A DNA stretch of 64,000 nt from UMGS1889 sp900556055. GTDB lineage: Bacteria > Bacillota > Clostridia > Oscillospirales > Ruminococcaceae. This document shows, piece by piece, positions 57,613-64,000 of this stretch. The first letter of the stretch is position 1. Every line of letters begins with the position of its first letter. The notes below the pieces were generated by a model that saw nothing but the letters and a program-made list of their open reading frames with translations, was not told the DNA's origin and did no database searches. The stretch spans positions 196,509 to 260,508 of the forward strand of contig CABQEV010000002.1 of the NCBI GenBank assembly GCA_902463265.1. Reading direction: 5' to 3'. The position numbers were made by a program, and so were the translations under genes.

Positions 57613-57658
57613 TGTAAAAATAATGGGCATATCAAACGATATGCCCATTATTTTTATG
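57613..57658. terminator. Bidirectional terminator between pfl operon and MerR-type gene
   Basis: A perfect 18-bp stem (57616-57633 with 57638-57655) and loop AAAC; T-rich at both feet. Confidence 0.9.
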
Positions 57659-57669
57659 GAAAAACAGTA

Positions 57670-58413
57670 TTATTTGCAGTATATCCTGATAGCCTCGGTC
57701 ATGAATTTTGCTGTGCCGCTGCTGAATTTGTCGATATTTGCAGCAAATCGTTCATCTGATGAATACATCTCACCAAGACCTGCAAGTATTTCATTGGTGC
57801 AGCTGTAAAAGTGTTCTGTGATGAAATCCTGCCACTTCTTAACGAGTGCCTGCGCAGATTCGCTGTCAGGATGTCTGCCGCTGTTCATGCAGTCGGCAAA
57901 TTTCTTTATGATCGCTTCCATACCTGTCATCACCTCTGCTTGCTTTTCCTTGCTGTAATCCGAAGTTTTTTCGGAAAACTCCTTGTATGCGGCGGTATCG
58001 CCCCACATTGCTTTTGCTTCCGCTGCGTATTTTTCACGTTCTTTTTCAAATCTGCTGTTGTCAAATGCGTTGAAATCCATAGTTTTTTCTCCTTTCGATA
58101 TGCTGTCGAGAGCATCTATAAGACGTTCAAGACGCTCTTTTTTGAGAGTCAGCAAATGTTTCTGCTCTGCCAGCGCCTTTGATTTGTCGTAATCGGGAGA
58201 TGAAATAATTTTTGAGATAGCCTTTAAAGGAAAATCCAGCTCACGGTAAAACAAGATCTCCTGAAGCCGTTCAAGCGATGTTTCATCGTAATAGCGATAG
58301 CCGTTCTGTCTGTCGACCGATGACGGTTTAAGCAGTCCGATCTCATCGTAATAATGCAGCGTGCGCACGCTGACACCTGTAAGCTTTGCGATTTCTTTTA
58401 TCAGCATTTTCAT
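57670..58413 (-). CDS. MerR-family regulator, TipA/TipAS type
   Basis: 247-aa regulator with an N-terminal MerR DNA-binding domain (LIKEIAKLTGVSVRTLHYYDEIGLLKPSSVDRQNGYRYYDE) and a C-terminal TipAS antibiotic-recognition domain, typical segments MEAIIKKFADCMNSGRHPDSESAQALVKKWQDFITEHFYSC and GLGEMYSSDERFAANIDKFSSG. Such proteins activate multidrug genes upon binding thiopeptides or similar ligands. The ATG at 58413 has GGAGGA 6 nt upstream. It has its own MerR-type promoter, so it is probably autoregulated; no drug pump is adjacent. Confidence 0.88.
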   Translation of the reverse strand: MKMLIKEIAKLTGVSVRTLHYYDEIGLLKPSSVDRQNGYRYYDETSLERLQEILFYRELDFPLKAISKIISSPDYDKSKALAEQKHLLTLKKERLERLIDALDSISKGEKTMDFNAFDNSRFEKEREKYAAEAKAMWGDTAAYKEFSEKTSDYSKEKQAEVMTGMEAIIKKFADCMNSGRHPDSESAQALVKKWQDFITEHFYSCTNEILAGLGEMYSSDERFAANIDKFSSGTAKFMTEAIRIYCK

Positions 58414-58435
58414 TGTCATTCCTCCCTTGATCTTC

Positions 58436-58466
58436 AGTATATACTATGACGCAGCGTCAATGTCAA
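58436..58466 (-). promoter_or_regulatory. MerR-type promoter with 19-bp spacer and operator
   Basis: Minus strand TTGACA (58466-58461) and TATACT (58441-58436) are separated by 19 bp. The spacer holds the perfect palindrome TGACGC-A-GCGTCA (58447-58459). The long spacer is the hallmark of promoters activated by MerR proteins by twisting DNA. Confidence 0.8.
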
Positions 58467-58485
58467 TAGGTTTTTGAAAAAAATT

Positions 58486-58512
58486 AGGCGCATGGACGAT
58501 CTTCATGCGCCT
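58486..58512 (-). terminator. Hairpin upstream of the MerR-type promoter
   Basis: AGGCGCATG pairs with CATGCGCCT, and a T-run follows on the minus strand. Confidence 0.65.
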
Positions 58513-58513
58513 G

Positions 58514-58617
58514 ATACTAAAAACCATTAGAATTATGGAGAAGAAATCGCCGCAAAAGCTTTGATATATGCGGTTTTGCGGCGAGAGATTCCCATAATTC
58601 AATGAATTTTTAGTATT
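58514..58617. repeat. Palindromic repeat element, complete copy
   Basis: A 104-bp near-palindrome with ends ATACTAAAAA / TTTTTAGTATT, then AATTATGG/CCATAATT and TCGCCGCAAAA/TTTTGCGGCGA around an AT-rich centre. A second copy (48 bp visible, identical) runs off the window at 63953-64000, and two half-copies lie near 7.3-7.5 kb. It has no coding capacity; MITE-like or a folded RNA element. Confidence 0.75.
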
Positions 58618-58621
58618 ACAC

Positions 58622-58650
58622 TTGAAAAAACGGGAAAAAAAGATTATAAT
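58622..58650 (+). promoter_or_regulatory. Promoter of the HxlR-type gene
   Basis: TTGAAA (58622-58627), 17 bp, TATAAT (58645-58650). With the items above this fills the 295 bp between the MerR-type gene and hxlR. Confidence 0.75.
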
Positions 58651-58708
58651 ATTCTTAGAGATTCCCTGACATATTTGCTTGAGAATATTTTTAAAGAAGG
58701 TGCTGTGT

Positions 58709-59032
58709 ATGGTAAAAAAAGATGAACTTCCCGCCTGCCCCGTTGCAACTACCGTGCAGATGATCGGCAGTAAGTGGAAGCTTCTTATCATGAGAAATCT
58801 GCTTACCCGTCCGTGGCGTTTTAATGAACTGAAAAAAGATCTTGAGGGTATCAGCCATAAGGTGTTGTCAGACAGTCTTCAATCTATGGAGGACGATGGA
58901 ATTATTATACGTACGGCATATCCTGAGGTTCCTCCAAGGGTCGAATACGCATTATCTGAACTTGGCGAATCAATGCGTCCTATTTTAAAAGCTATGGAGC
59001 AGTGGGGAAATGATTATAAGAAAATAATATGA
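58709..59032 (+). CDS. HxlR-family transcriptional regulator
   Basis: 107-aa winged-helix regulator of the HxlR family: CPVATTVQMIGSKWKLLIMRNLL, RFNELKKDLEGISHKVLSDSLQSMEDDGII and EVPPRVEYALSELGESM. The N-terminal cysteine in the ACPVATTVQ context is used for redox sensing in YodB and HypR. It precedes the ACGX-repeat peptide locus and probably regulates it, as suggested by the tandem repeats just before that promoter. ATG 58709 has GAAGGTG upstream. Confidence 0.88.
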   Translation: MVKKDELPACPVATTVQMIGSKWKLLIMRNLLTRPWRFNELKKDLEGISHKVLSDSLQSMEDDGIIIRTAYPEVPPRVEYALSELGESMRPILKAMEQWGNDYKKII

Positions 59033-59038
59033 AAAATG

Positions 59039-59067
59039 GACTTCTGTTTATTCAGAAGTCTTTTTTT
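59039..59067 (+). terminator. Terminator of the HxlR-type gene
   Basis: GACTTCTG/CAGAAGTC stem followed by T7. Confidence 0.85.
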
Positions 59068-59105
59068 ATGAAAATTTTTGACTGTAACCTACGTATCTGC
59101 GCAAA

Positions 59106-59142
59106 GGTTACTTTTAAGTGACCGGGTTACAAAAAAGTGCGT
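59106..59142 (+). promoter_or_regulatory. Tandem operator-like repeats, probable HxlR sites
   Basis: GGTTAC-N6-GTGACC (59106-59123) is a near palindrome; GGTTAC-N6-GTGCGT (59125-59142) repeats it 19 bp later. They end 2 bp before the -35 box of the peptide promoter. Confidence 0.6.
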
Positions 59143-59144
59143 AC

Positions 59145-59173
59145 TTGTGCAGTGCTTTGGAGTGTGATATATT
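59145..59173 (+). promoter_or_regulatory. Promoter of the ACGX-repeat peptide locus
   Basis: TTGTGC (59145-59150), 17 bp, TATATT (59168-59173). Confidence 0.65.
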
Positions 59174-59217
59174 ATAGTCACAGGAAGAAAATCCTGAAAA
59201 TAAAGGAGGTCACTACT

Positions 59218-59445
59218 ATGAGTGAAACATTAAAGAACGTAGCCGCTTTCAGCGGAAGTGCCTGCGGAGCAGCAGACCCTGAGAAAACACCTGCATCAGC
59301 TTGCGGTTCAGCCTGCGGCTCTGCCGATCCTAAGGAAACTCCTGCATCAGCATGCGGTTCGGCTTGCGGCTCTGCCGATCCTAAGGAAATACCTGCATCT
59401 GCGTGTGGATCGGCTTGCGGTGCGGCTGACCCCGAGAAGAAGTAA
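59218..59445 (+). CDS. ACGX-repeat precursor peptide
   Basis: 75-aa peptide: a short leader MSETLKNVAAFSG, then a core of ACG repeats with seven cysteines (16, 29, 33, 46, 50, 63 and 67), every one in Ala-Cys-Gly, with a 17-residue period ASACGSACGSADPKETP. This is the precursor type that goes with radical SAM maturases of the ACGX system, so cysteines are likely cross-linked as thioethers to neighbouring residues. ATG 59218 has AAAGGAGGT at 7 nt. The maturase gene follows. Nothing shows the final product or its activity. Confidence 0.85.
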   Translation: MSETLKNVAAFSGSACGAADPEKTPASACGSACGSADPKETPASACGSACGSADPKEIPASACGSACGAADPEKK

Positions 59446-59467
59446 TATCTTCTCCCATCCCCACAAT

Positions 59468-59496
59468 ATGGCAGTCGGACAAGCTCCGACTGTCAT
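59468..59496 (+). terminator. Hairpin between peptide and maturase genes
   Basis: ATGGCAGTCGGA/TCCGACTGTCAT, 5-nt loop, with T6 13 nt after the stem. Such partial stops raise the ratio of peptide to enzyme mRNA. Confidence 0.6.
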
Positions 59497-59527
59497 GCTA
59501 CAGAATTTTTTATCGGAGGAAACTGCT

Positions 59528-60592
59528 ATGAAACCATATTTCGCCTTTCAGTGGCATATCACGGACACCTGCGACCAGAGGTGTAAGCATTGCTATATTT
59601 TTGCCGAGGACAACTGCAAAAAGCTTACGGAAATGCCATTTGACAAAATTGAAAAAGTTCTTGAAAGCATAAAGGATATGTGCGAAAGGCTTGGCAGAAC
59701 GCCGTACATTTATATAACGGGCGGCGATCCGATATTACATAGAGATTTTTGGAGGCTTGCCGAAAAGCTGAAGGAAAACAATATCCGCTGGGCAATTCTC
59801 GGCAATCCATTCCACCTTGACGATGAGGTCTGTCGGAAGCTTCACGATCACGGCTGCGTTAAGTATCAGCTTTCCCTTGACGGAATGAGGGAAACACACG
59901 ATATGTTCCGCAAGCCGGGTTCTTTCGATACGACCCTTGAAAAGATAGACTGCATCAAAAATTCGGGAATGTTCTGCGCTGTGATGTCGACCGTTTCAAG
60001 CGCAAATATTGGCGAATTTCCGCAGCTTATCGACCTTTGCGCCGAAAAGAACGTTGATGTTTTCGCATTCGGAAGATACTGCCCCACAAGCGGTCAGAAG
60101 TCGGGGGAATATCACATTCCGCCGAAGAAATACCGTGAATTTATGGATATGTGTCACAAAAAATTTGCCGAGCATAAGGCGAACGGCTGCAAGACGACTT
60201 TTCAGCTGAAAGACCACCTCTGGACGCTTTATTTATACGAAAACGGACTTTTCAAATTGCCCGAAAACAACGACCCGAATATGATATATGACGGCTGTCA
60301 CTGCGGAATAGGTCACATGACAATAATTCCGACGGGTGATGTTTATGCCTGCCGCCGAATGGAGAGCAAAATAGGAAATGTGTTTGAAAATCCGCTCTAT
60401 GACCTTTTTATGGGTGCGGAGCTTGACGGATACAGACAGTGGGACAAGTTTGAGAAATGCAGCAGATGCGAGCTTCGGGGCTATTGCAGAGGCTGCCCTG
60501 CGGTGACATTCGGCTACACGGGAAATATGTATGCTCCCGACCCCCAGTGCTGGAAAGAATACAATGAAATAACGGGTGAGAAATTATGTTAA
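59528..60592 (+). CDS. Radical SAM/SPASM peptide maturase, ACGX system
   Basis: 354-aa enzyme. Radical SAM cluster motif C-x3-C-x2-C at Cys15, Cys19 and Cys22 (TDTCDQRCKHCY), barrel with YIYITGGDPILHRDFW, and a C-terminal SPASM/auxiliary cluster domain (CHCGIGHMTIIPTGDVYACRRMESKIGN, then CSRCELRGYCRGCPA and PQC). It would modify the ACGX precursor. ATG 59528 has GGAGGA 6 nt upstream; the longer open frame overlaps the peptide gene and its hairpin. Confidence 0.9.
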   Translation: MKPYFAFQWHITDTCDQRCKHCYIFAEDNCKKLTEMPFDKIEKVLESIKDMCERLGRTPYIYITGGDPILHRDFWRLAEKLKENNIRWAILGNPFHLDDEVCRKLHDHGCVKYQLSLDGMRETHDMFRKPGSFDTTLEKIDCIKNSGMFCAVMSTVSSANIGEFPQLIDLCAEKNVDVFAFGRYCPTSGQKSGEYHIPPKKYREFMDMCHKKFAEHKANGCKTTFQLKDHLWTLYLYENGLFKLPENNDPNMIYDGCHCGIGHMTIIPTGDVYACRRMESKIGNVFENPLYDLFMGAELDGYRQWDKFEKCSRCELRGYCRGCPAVTFGYTGNMYAPDPQCWKEYNEITGEKLC

Positions 60593-60802
60593 TGGATATT
60601 GTCAAAGCAAGACATTCTATCAGAAAATACACCGATAAGCAGATAAGCCGCAGTGACCTGGAGCTTATCCTTGAAGCGGGAAATTATGCCCCAAACGCAG
60701 GCGGCGGACAGCGCAGTGTGCTTTGTTATCCTCGGATATATCGACGGTGAACAGCCACACACAAAGCCGAGAAAGCCCGATAGAATAAAAATAGTTGAAT
60801 GA
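60592..60802 (+). pseudogene. Nitroreductase-family gene with internal deletion
   Basis: The start reads MDIVKARHSIRKYTDKQISRSDLELILEAGNYAPNAGGGQRS, the usual N-terminus of a nitroreductase, and after a frame change the end reads VILGYIDGEQPHTKPRKPDRIKIVE, the usual C-terminus. About 110 central residues, including most of the flavin site, are absent, so it is a pseudogene. The ATG overlaps the maturase stop by 1 bp, so the intact gene was probably part of the operon. Confidence 0.85.
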
Positions 60803-60811
60803 GGTGAGATC

Positions 60812-61429
60812 ATGGACGCAAAGACCTGTTTAAAGAAAATGCAGCTTGTGGGAGTGCTCAATGTGGCGACCGTTGACGAAAACGGTGCTCCGCAGATACG
60901 CTGCATAAGCGCAGTTCACTATGATGAGGATTCGTTTTACTTTTTCACTGCCAAAGGAAAAAATGTTGCAAGAGAGCTTTTATCCGACGGACGTGTTCAG
61001 ATACTCGTTTACACAAAATTCAAGGAGATGATCCGTCTTTCCGCAAAGGCTTATCCCGTTTCGGAAGAACGTCAAAAGGATTGTATCGACACAATATTCG
61101 CCGAACAGCCGTATCTTGCAAATCTTTATCCCGATGAAAAGCGTTATATCGGTATCTGTTTTGAGATAAAGGACGCTTCCATAGAGTATTTCAACCTCGG
61201 TGTGAATCCGATATTCCGTGAAACATACATTATCGGAAACGAAAATCCAACGTTCAAAGGCTACCGCATAACCGATAAGTGCATAGGCTGCGGAAAATGC
61301 CGCACGGTCTGTCCGCAGAACTGCATTGACAAAGGCGATCTGAAGCCCTATAATATCAGACAGAACAACTGCCTGCACTGCGGTGCCTGCTTTGAAAATT
61401 GTCCGATAGGAGCGATAGAGCGTTTATGA
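60812..61429 (+). CDS. Flavin-binding PNPOx-fold/ferredoxin fusion protein
   Basis: 205-aa fusion. Residues 1-140 resemble pyridoxamine-phosphate-oxidase-type flavin split barrels (LKKMQLVGVLNVATVDENGAPQIRCIS). The C-terminal 55 residues hold two [4Fe-4S] motifs, CIGCGKCRTVCPQNC and CLHCGACFENCP. It could pass electrons to a radical SAM enzyme, so it may support the maturase two genes upstream. That is inference. ATG 60812 has GAGGTGAG upstream. Confidence 0.82.
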   Translation: MDAKTCLKKMQLVGVLNVATVDENGAPQIRCISAVHYDEDSFYFFTAKGKNVARELLSDGRVQILVYTKFKEMIRLSAKAYPVSEERQKDCIDTIFAEQPYLANLYPDEKRYIGICFEIKDASIEYFNLGVNPIFRETYIIGNENPTFKGYRITDKCIGCGKCRTVCPQNCIDKGDLKPYNIRQNNCLHCGACFENCPIGAIERL

Positions 61430-61641
61430 TACTGCAAACGGGAATGAGGACGGATATCCCAGCATTCTATTCCGAATGGTTTATGAACCGAATAAAAGAG
61501 GGCAATATTGGTTCGTGACGATAACCCCTTACGGAAAAGACCTTGAACCGAATGTTTCCAATAAGAATATTGTTATAAAATGCTTTTGTGAGCTTTCCGG
61601 CATCATTGGAATAAAGGTCACCTCTATAAGCCATTTAAAAT
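61426..61641 (+). pseudogene. DUF1848 family gene with internal deletion, interrupted by an IS
   Basis: Starting at ATG 61426 the frame reads MILQTGMRTDIPAFYSEWFMNRIKEG, the N-terminus of DUF1848 radical-SAM-like proteins, and soon stops. Another frame then gives GQYWFVTITPYGKDLEPN, a later part of the same family. The rest is lost and the IS1595-type element begins at 61642. This fills the interval to the transposase. Confidence 0.78.
61634..61641. repeat. Target-site duplication, left copy
   Basis: TTTAAAAT directly before the left inverted repeat; the identical 8 bp follow the right inverted repeat at 63840-63847. Confidence 0.85.
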
Positions 61642-61740
61642 CGCTCTTTCACACTATATGACTGATACATTTAAAATATTTACATTTAGTTAACATTTGA
61701 CGTTTTAAAATCTATTATAATTAAAGTAGGAGGGGTAGTG

Positions 61741-62802
61741 ATGTCCAACATTGAAAATGCATTGAAGATATTTTCAAGTTTAAATAACAATGATAAGGCA
61801 ATTATTTCAAAGTGCCTTTATTCGCATATACCCACTTCTTTTCAGCTGTCTGCTGACATTTTCTTCAGAGATGTTCGATTTAACGGTACGGTGTGCTGTA
61901 CAAAATGCGGAAGCACATCTATAATAAAAAATGGAAAAAGGAAAGACGGCACTCAAAAATATGTATGCAAAGATTGCCGCACTAATTTTGTGGTTTCATC
62001 AGGAACAGTTCTCGAGGGAACAAAGAAACCATTTGAAACATGGATAAGATTTATTAACTGTATGCTGGATGATAATACCTTATCTCAATGTGCTGAAAAA
62101 TGCGGGATCCATATTAACACCGCTTTTCTATGGAGACATAAGATCCTGTCAGCATCCCAGGAGCAGAATAAAGATCAGGTTCTTGAAGGTAATATTCAGA
62201 TAGATGAAACATACTTCAGAGAGTCATACAAAGGCAATCATTCTAATAATAAAACCTTTGTATGGACAAGAAGTGCATATGAACGCGGCAGTAGTTCCAA
62301 GGCTGATAAATCCAGCATCAGGAAGCGTGGACTATCTTCTGAACAGGTATGTGTACCATGTGCAATTACATCTTCCAGACTCACTATAGCAAAAGTATGT
62401 AAGCTCGGATCCGCATCTGTTAAAGGTTTGATGAGTGTATTTGAAAATCATATCGCTGAAGGTTCAACAATCATATCAGATTGCTATAAGTCATATCCTG
62501 CATTCGCAAGAAATATAAAAGCTTCTTTATGTCAAATAGACGATAAAACACCTTTTGATAAAGAATTTAACATACAGAGAGTAAACTATATGCATTCAGC
62601 AATGAAGAGGCAATTCAATAATCTGTACAAAGGTGTTTCCACGAAGTATCTCAATCATTATATTGAACTTACCAGGATAAACCTGCTTGCAAAATCATCC
62701 CGAGCAGATAAATTGCGTATTATGTTGGAGTTGCTGATCAACTGTACAGTACACACAAGAACAGATAACGCAAAAATGAGCCGTATGCCGATATTGTGTT
62801 AG
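61741..62802 (+). CDS. IS1595-family transposase
   Basis: 353-aa transposase. An N-terminal zinc ribbon (CTKCGSTSIIKNGKRKDGTQKYVC, CKDC) precedes the DDE domain with IQIDETYF, IISDCYKSY and a later Asn/Glu region near NYMHSAMKRQFNNLYKGVSTKYLNHYIEL. This is the ISXO2-like DDE type. ATG 61741 has AGGAGGGG 5 nt upstream; a GTG at 61738 is possible. Confidence 0.9.
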   Translation: MSNIENALKIFSSLNNNDKAIISKCLYSHIPTSFQLSADIFFRDVRFNGTVCCTKCGSTSIIKNGKRKDGTQKYVCKDCRTNFVVSSGTVLEGTKKPFETWIRFINCMLDDNTLSQCAEKCGIHINTAFLWRHKILSASQEQNKDQVLEGNIQIDETYFRESYKGNHSNNKTFVWTRSAYERGSSSKADKSSIRKRGLSSEQVCVPCAITSSRLTIAKVCKLGSASVKGLMSVFENHIAEGSTIISDCYKSYPAFARNIKASLCQIDDKTPFDKEFNIQRVNYMHSAMKRQFNNLYKGVSTKYLNHYIELTRINLLAKSSRADKLRIMLELLINCTVHTRTDNAKMSRMPILC

Positions 62803-62863
62803 TATTATTGCATATATTTATTAATAATCCAGTGATACAATAATTATAAAGGAGTGTGCCTTA

Positions 62864-63739
62864 GTGGAAAATGAAATACTGAAGCTGACGAATGATCTTG
62901 TATTTAAGCAATTTTTTACATACAACAATGACTATTCTCTTTTAAACGAATTTGTATCTTTGGTTATTGGAAGAAAGCTGGAGGATATTCAGGTTATTAA
63001 CCCCGAAATAAATGATGAGGATCTTGCTGGCAAACAGATAGTTATGGATTTGAGGATCCGTACTTCGGATTCATTGGTTAATGTTGAAATGCAATCATAC
63101 AGCCAAAGTGATTATATAGACAGATCTTTATTATATAGCACCAGGCATTTTACAAACAATAATTTGAAATGCGGAGACGGATATATCAAGTTATCTCCTG
63201 CATATACTATAAATATTCTGAAGCATAAACTCTTCAGCTGTTCTGAATATAAATCTGAATTTGAATTTAAAGAATGCAGCAGAAATGAAAACCTTTCCGA
63301 TAAGCTCAAAATATTCTTTTTAGAGCTGTCAAAGGTAAGCAAAGATCAGATCGACAAAGAGATAATTTCCAATCCTTCAAAAAATTGTGATAAACTATTG
63401 TTATGGATGCTTTTATTCAAATGTGAGAAGAAAGGGGATCTGGATATGTTCTATACAACCAACTATCTTACTATGCATAATGCAGCAAACAGACTGGAAA
63501 CAATAAGCGAAGATGAAATAACAAGAGTCAGAGCAGAAATGAGAGAAAAAGCACAGGCAGATTATGCAAGTGCTATGGCTAATCAAAGAGCAGAAGGAGA
63601 GGCATTTGGTGCAATGCTTATGGCCTCTAAACTATGCCATTCAAAGAAAGAACTTCTTGAAGCTGTTGAATACACCGAACAAGAATGTAATACTTTTTTT
63701 AACCAACACCCAGAAATAAAACCCAGCTATTGGGATTGA
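62864..63739 (+). CDS. Rpn-type recombination-promoting nuclease (IS passenger)
   Basis: 291-aa protein of the Rpn/transposase_31 PD-(D/E)xK group: LTNDLVFKQFFTYNND opening, the nuclease core VMDLRIRTSDSLVNVEMQSYSQ (Asp...Glu-x-Gln), YTINILKHKLF, and the C-terminal coiled EITRVRAEMREKAQADYASAM. Starts at GTG 62864 with AAAGGAG upstream. It lies within the inverted repeats of the IS, so it travels with it. Confidence 0.85.
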   Translation: MENEILKLTNDLVFKQFFTYNNDYSLLNEFVSLVIGRKLEDIQVINPEINDEDLAGKQIVMDLRIRTSDSLVNVEMQSYSQSDYIDRSLLYSTRHFTNNNLKCGDGYIKLSPAYTINILKHKLFSCSEYKSEFEFKECSRNENLSDKLKIFFLELSKVSKDQIDKEIISNPSKNCDKLLLWMLLFKCEKKGDLDMFYTTNYLTMHNAANRLETISEDEITRVRAEMREKAQADYASAMANQRAEGEAFGAMLMASKLCHSKKELLEAVEYTEQECNTFFNQHPEIKPSYWD

Positions 63740-63754
63740 TTGCTATGTAGAAAC

Positions 63755-63788
63755 AAAGGGACATCTATTTAAATAGATGTCCCTTTTT
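63755..63788 (+). terminator. Terminator of the IS passenger gene
   Basis: A 32-nt perfect palindrome (AAAGGGACATCTATTT with its complement, no loop) followed by TT. It lies within the IS. Confidence 0.8.
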
Positions 63789-63839
63789 GTATAAATTGTT
63801 AATATATATTTTTTATCAGTTATATGGTGTGAAAGAGCG

Positions 63840-63847
63840 TTTAAAAT
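63840..63847. repeat. Target-site duplication, right copy
   Basis: TTTAAAAT, identical to 61634-61641. Confidence 0.85.
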
Positions 63848-63952
63848 TGGGGGAAAAAACAAGCCGATAATCTCGCAGCTGTTTTTAACAGGTTTATATT
63901 GGATTTCGGCACGGATTTTTTTCTGCATTTTATTGGTGTTTAGTATTATAAT

Positions 63953-64000
63953 AAAAACCATTAGAATTATGGAGAAGAAATCGCCGCAAAAGCTTTGATA
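63953..64000. repeat. Palindromic repeat element, copy cut by the window end
   Basis: 48 bp identical to 58518-58565 (AAAAACCATTAGAATTATGG...AAAGCTTTGATA). The other half lies outside the window. No gene is seen between the IS and this repeat. Confidence 0.75.

Larger units (their letters stand above)
61642..63839 (+). mobile_element. IS1595-type insertion sequence with Rpn passenger gene
   Basis: A 2198-bp element. Terminal repeats CGCTCTTTCACAC(T/C)ATAT(G/A)ACTGATA match in 24 of 26 bp (61642-61667 and 63814-63839, inverted). It is flanked by perfect 8-bp target duplications TTTAAAAT, as is usual for IS1595. It holds a DDE transposase and a second gene for an Rpn-type nuclease. Confidence 0.9.

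Noticed and set aside
58514..58617. Palindromic element as a Rho-independent terminator of a gene
   Set aside because: No gene ends next to it, its stem is interrupted by many mismatches and it recurs elsewhere, which fits a repeat better.

Overview
The window looks like chromosome from a spore-forming, low-to-mid GC anaerobic Firmicute, most like a gut Ruminococcus or related Oscillospiraceae. The signs are the rplU-prp-rpmA-obgE gene order, a T-box on serS, GerA-type germinant receptor genes, tRNA genes that encode their own CCA, near-consensus TTGACA-17-TATAAT promoters throughout, a GGGtGRT/NifU-like pair, and an ACGX-type radical-SAM peptide locus. The species call is inference; no 16S gene is present.

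Layout. 1-10.9 kb: the 3' end of uvrA, three tRNA-Gln genes, a CatP-like chloramphenicol acetyltransferase, a Fur/PerR regulator, the ribosomal/Obg operon through yebC, an EcsC-like protein, and a hydrolase/phosphatase operon. 10.9-20.4 kb (minus strand): one tightly overlapping operon of eleven genes, led by an ECF sigma factor and a very short anti-sigma-like membrane protein. It holds acyl-chain enzymes (PlsC-like, acyl-CoA synthetase), a B12-binding radical SAM enzyme, a CDP-alcohol phosphotransferase, a permuted papain-like/LRAT-like protein, PEP mutase, phosphonopyruvate decarboxylase, a nucleotidyltransferase and an iron-type alcohol dehydrogenase. Together these spell a route PEP -> phosphonopyruvate -> phosphonoacetaldehyde -> 2-hydroxyethylphosphonate -> CMP-phosphonate -> lipid. 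This predicted phosphonolipid pathway is the most striking system in the window.

20.5-31.5 kb: serS with its T-box, tRNA-Leu, a YfcE-like phosphodiesterase, a MarR-controlled heterodimeric ABC exporter with a cytidylate-kinase-like gene, and the NifU-like/GGGtGRT pair. 31.5-42.0 kb: an integrative mobilizable element inserted at the 3' end of the GGGtGRT gene. It has matching att-like repeats, 11-bp-spaced integrase arm repeats, a tyrosine integrase, a MOBV relaxase with an oriT-like region, a replication-type ATPase and an Xis-like protein. Its cargo is a defence block: a DpnII-type GATC restriction-modification system, a P-loop ATPase, a second methyltransferase, and a controller protein/restriction nuclease pair. 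42.0-44.5 kb: poorly known AT-rich genes and an integrase tail, probably a second, decayed element beside tRNA-Leu(TAG).

44.7-57.6 kb: the gerA-type operon, radC, uvrB, a pseudouridine synthase, a PHP phosphoesterase, TSCPD and YdcF-like proteins, then a pyruvate formate-lyase whose glycyl-radical domain is encoded by a separate gene, followed by a formate transporter-like gene. 57.7-64 kb: a MerR/TipA-type regulator with a 19-bp-spacer promoter, a palindromic repeat element, an HxlR regulator with a likely tandem operator ahead of an ACGX-repeat peptide and its radical SAM maturase, two internally deleted pseudogenes, and an intact IS1595-type element (perfect 8-bp target duplication) carrying an Rpn nuclease passenger gene. 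All family assignments come from reading motifs and from memory; no database search was run.
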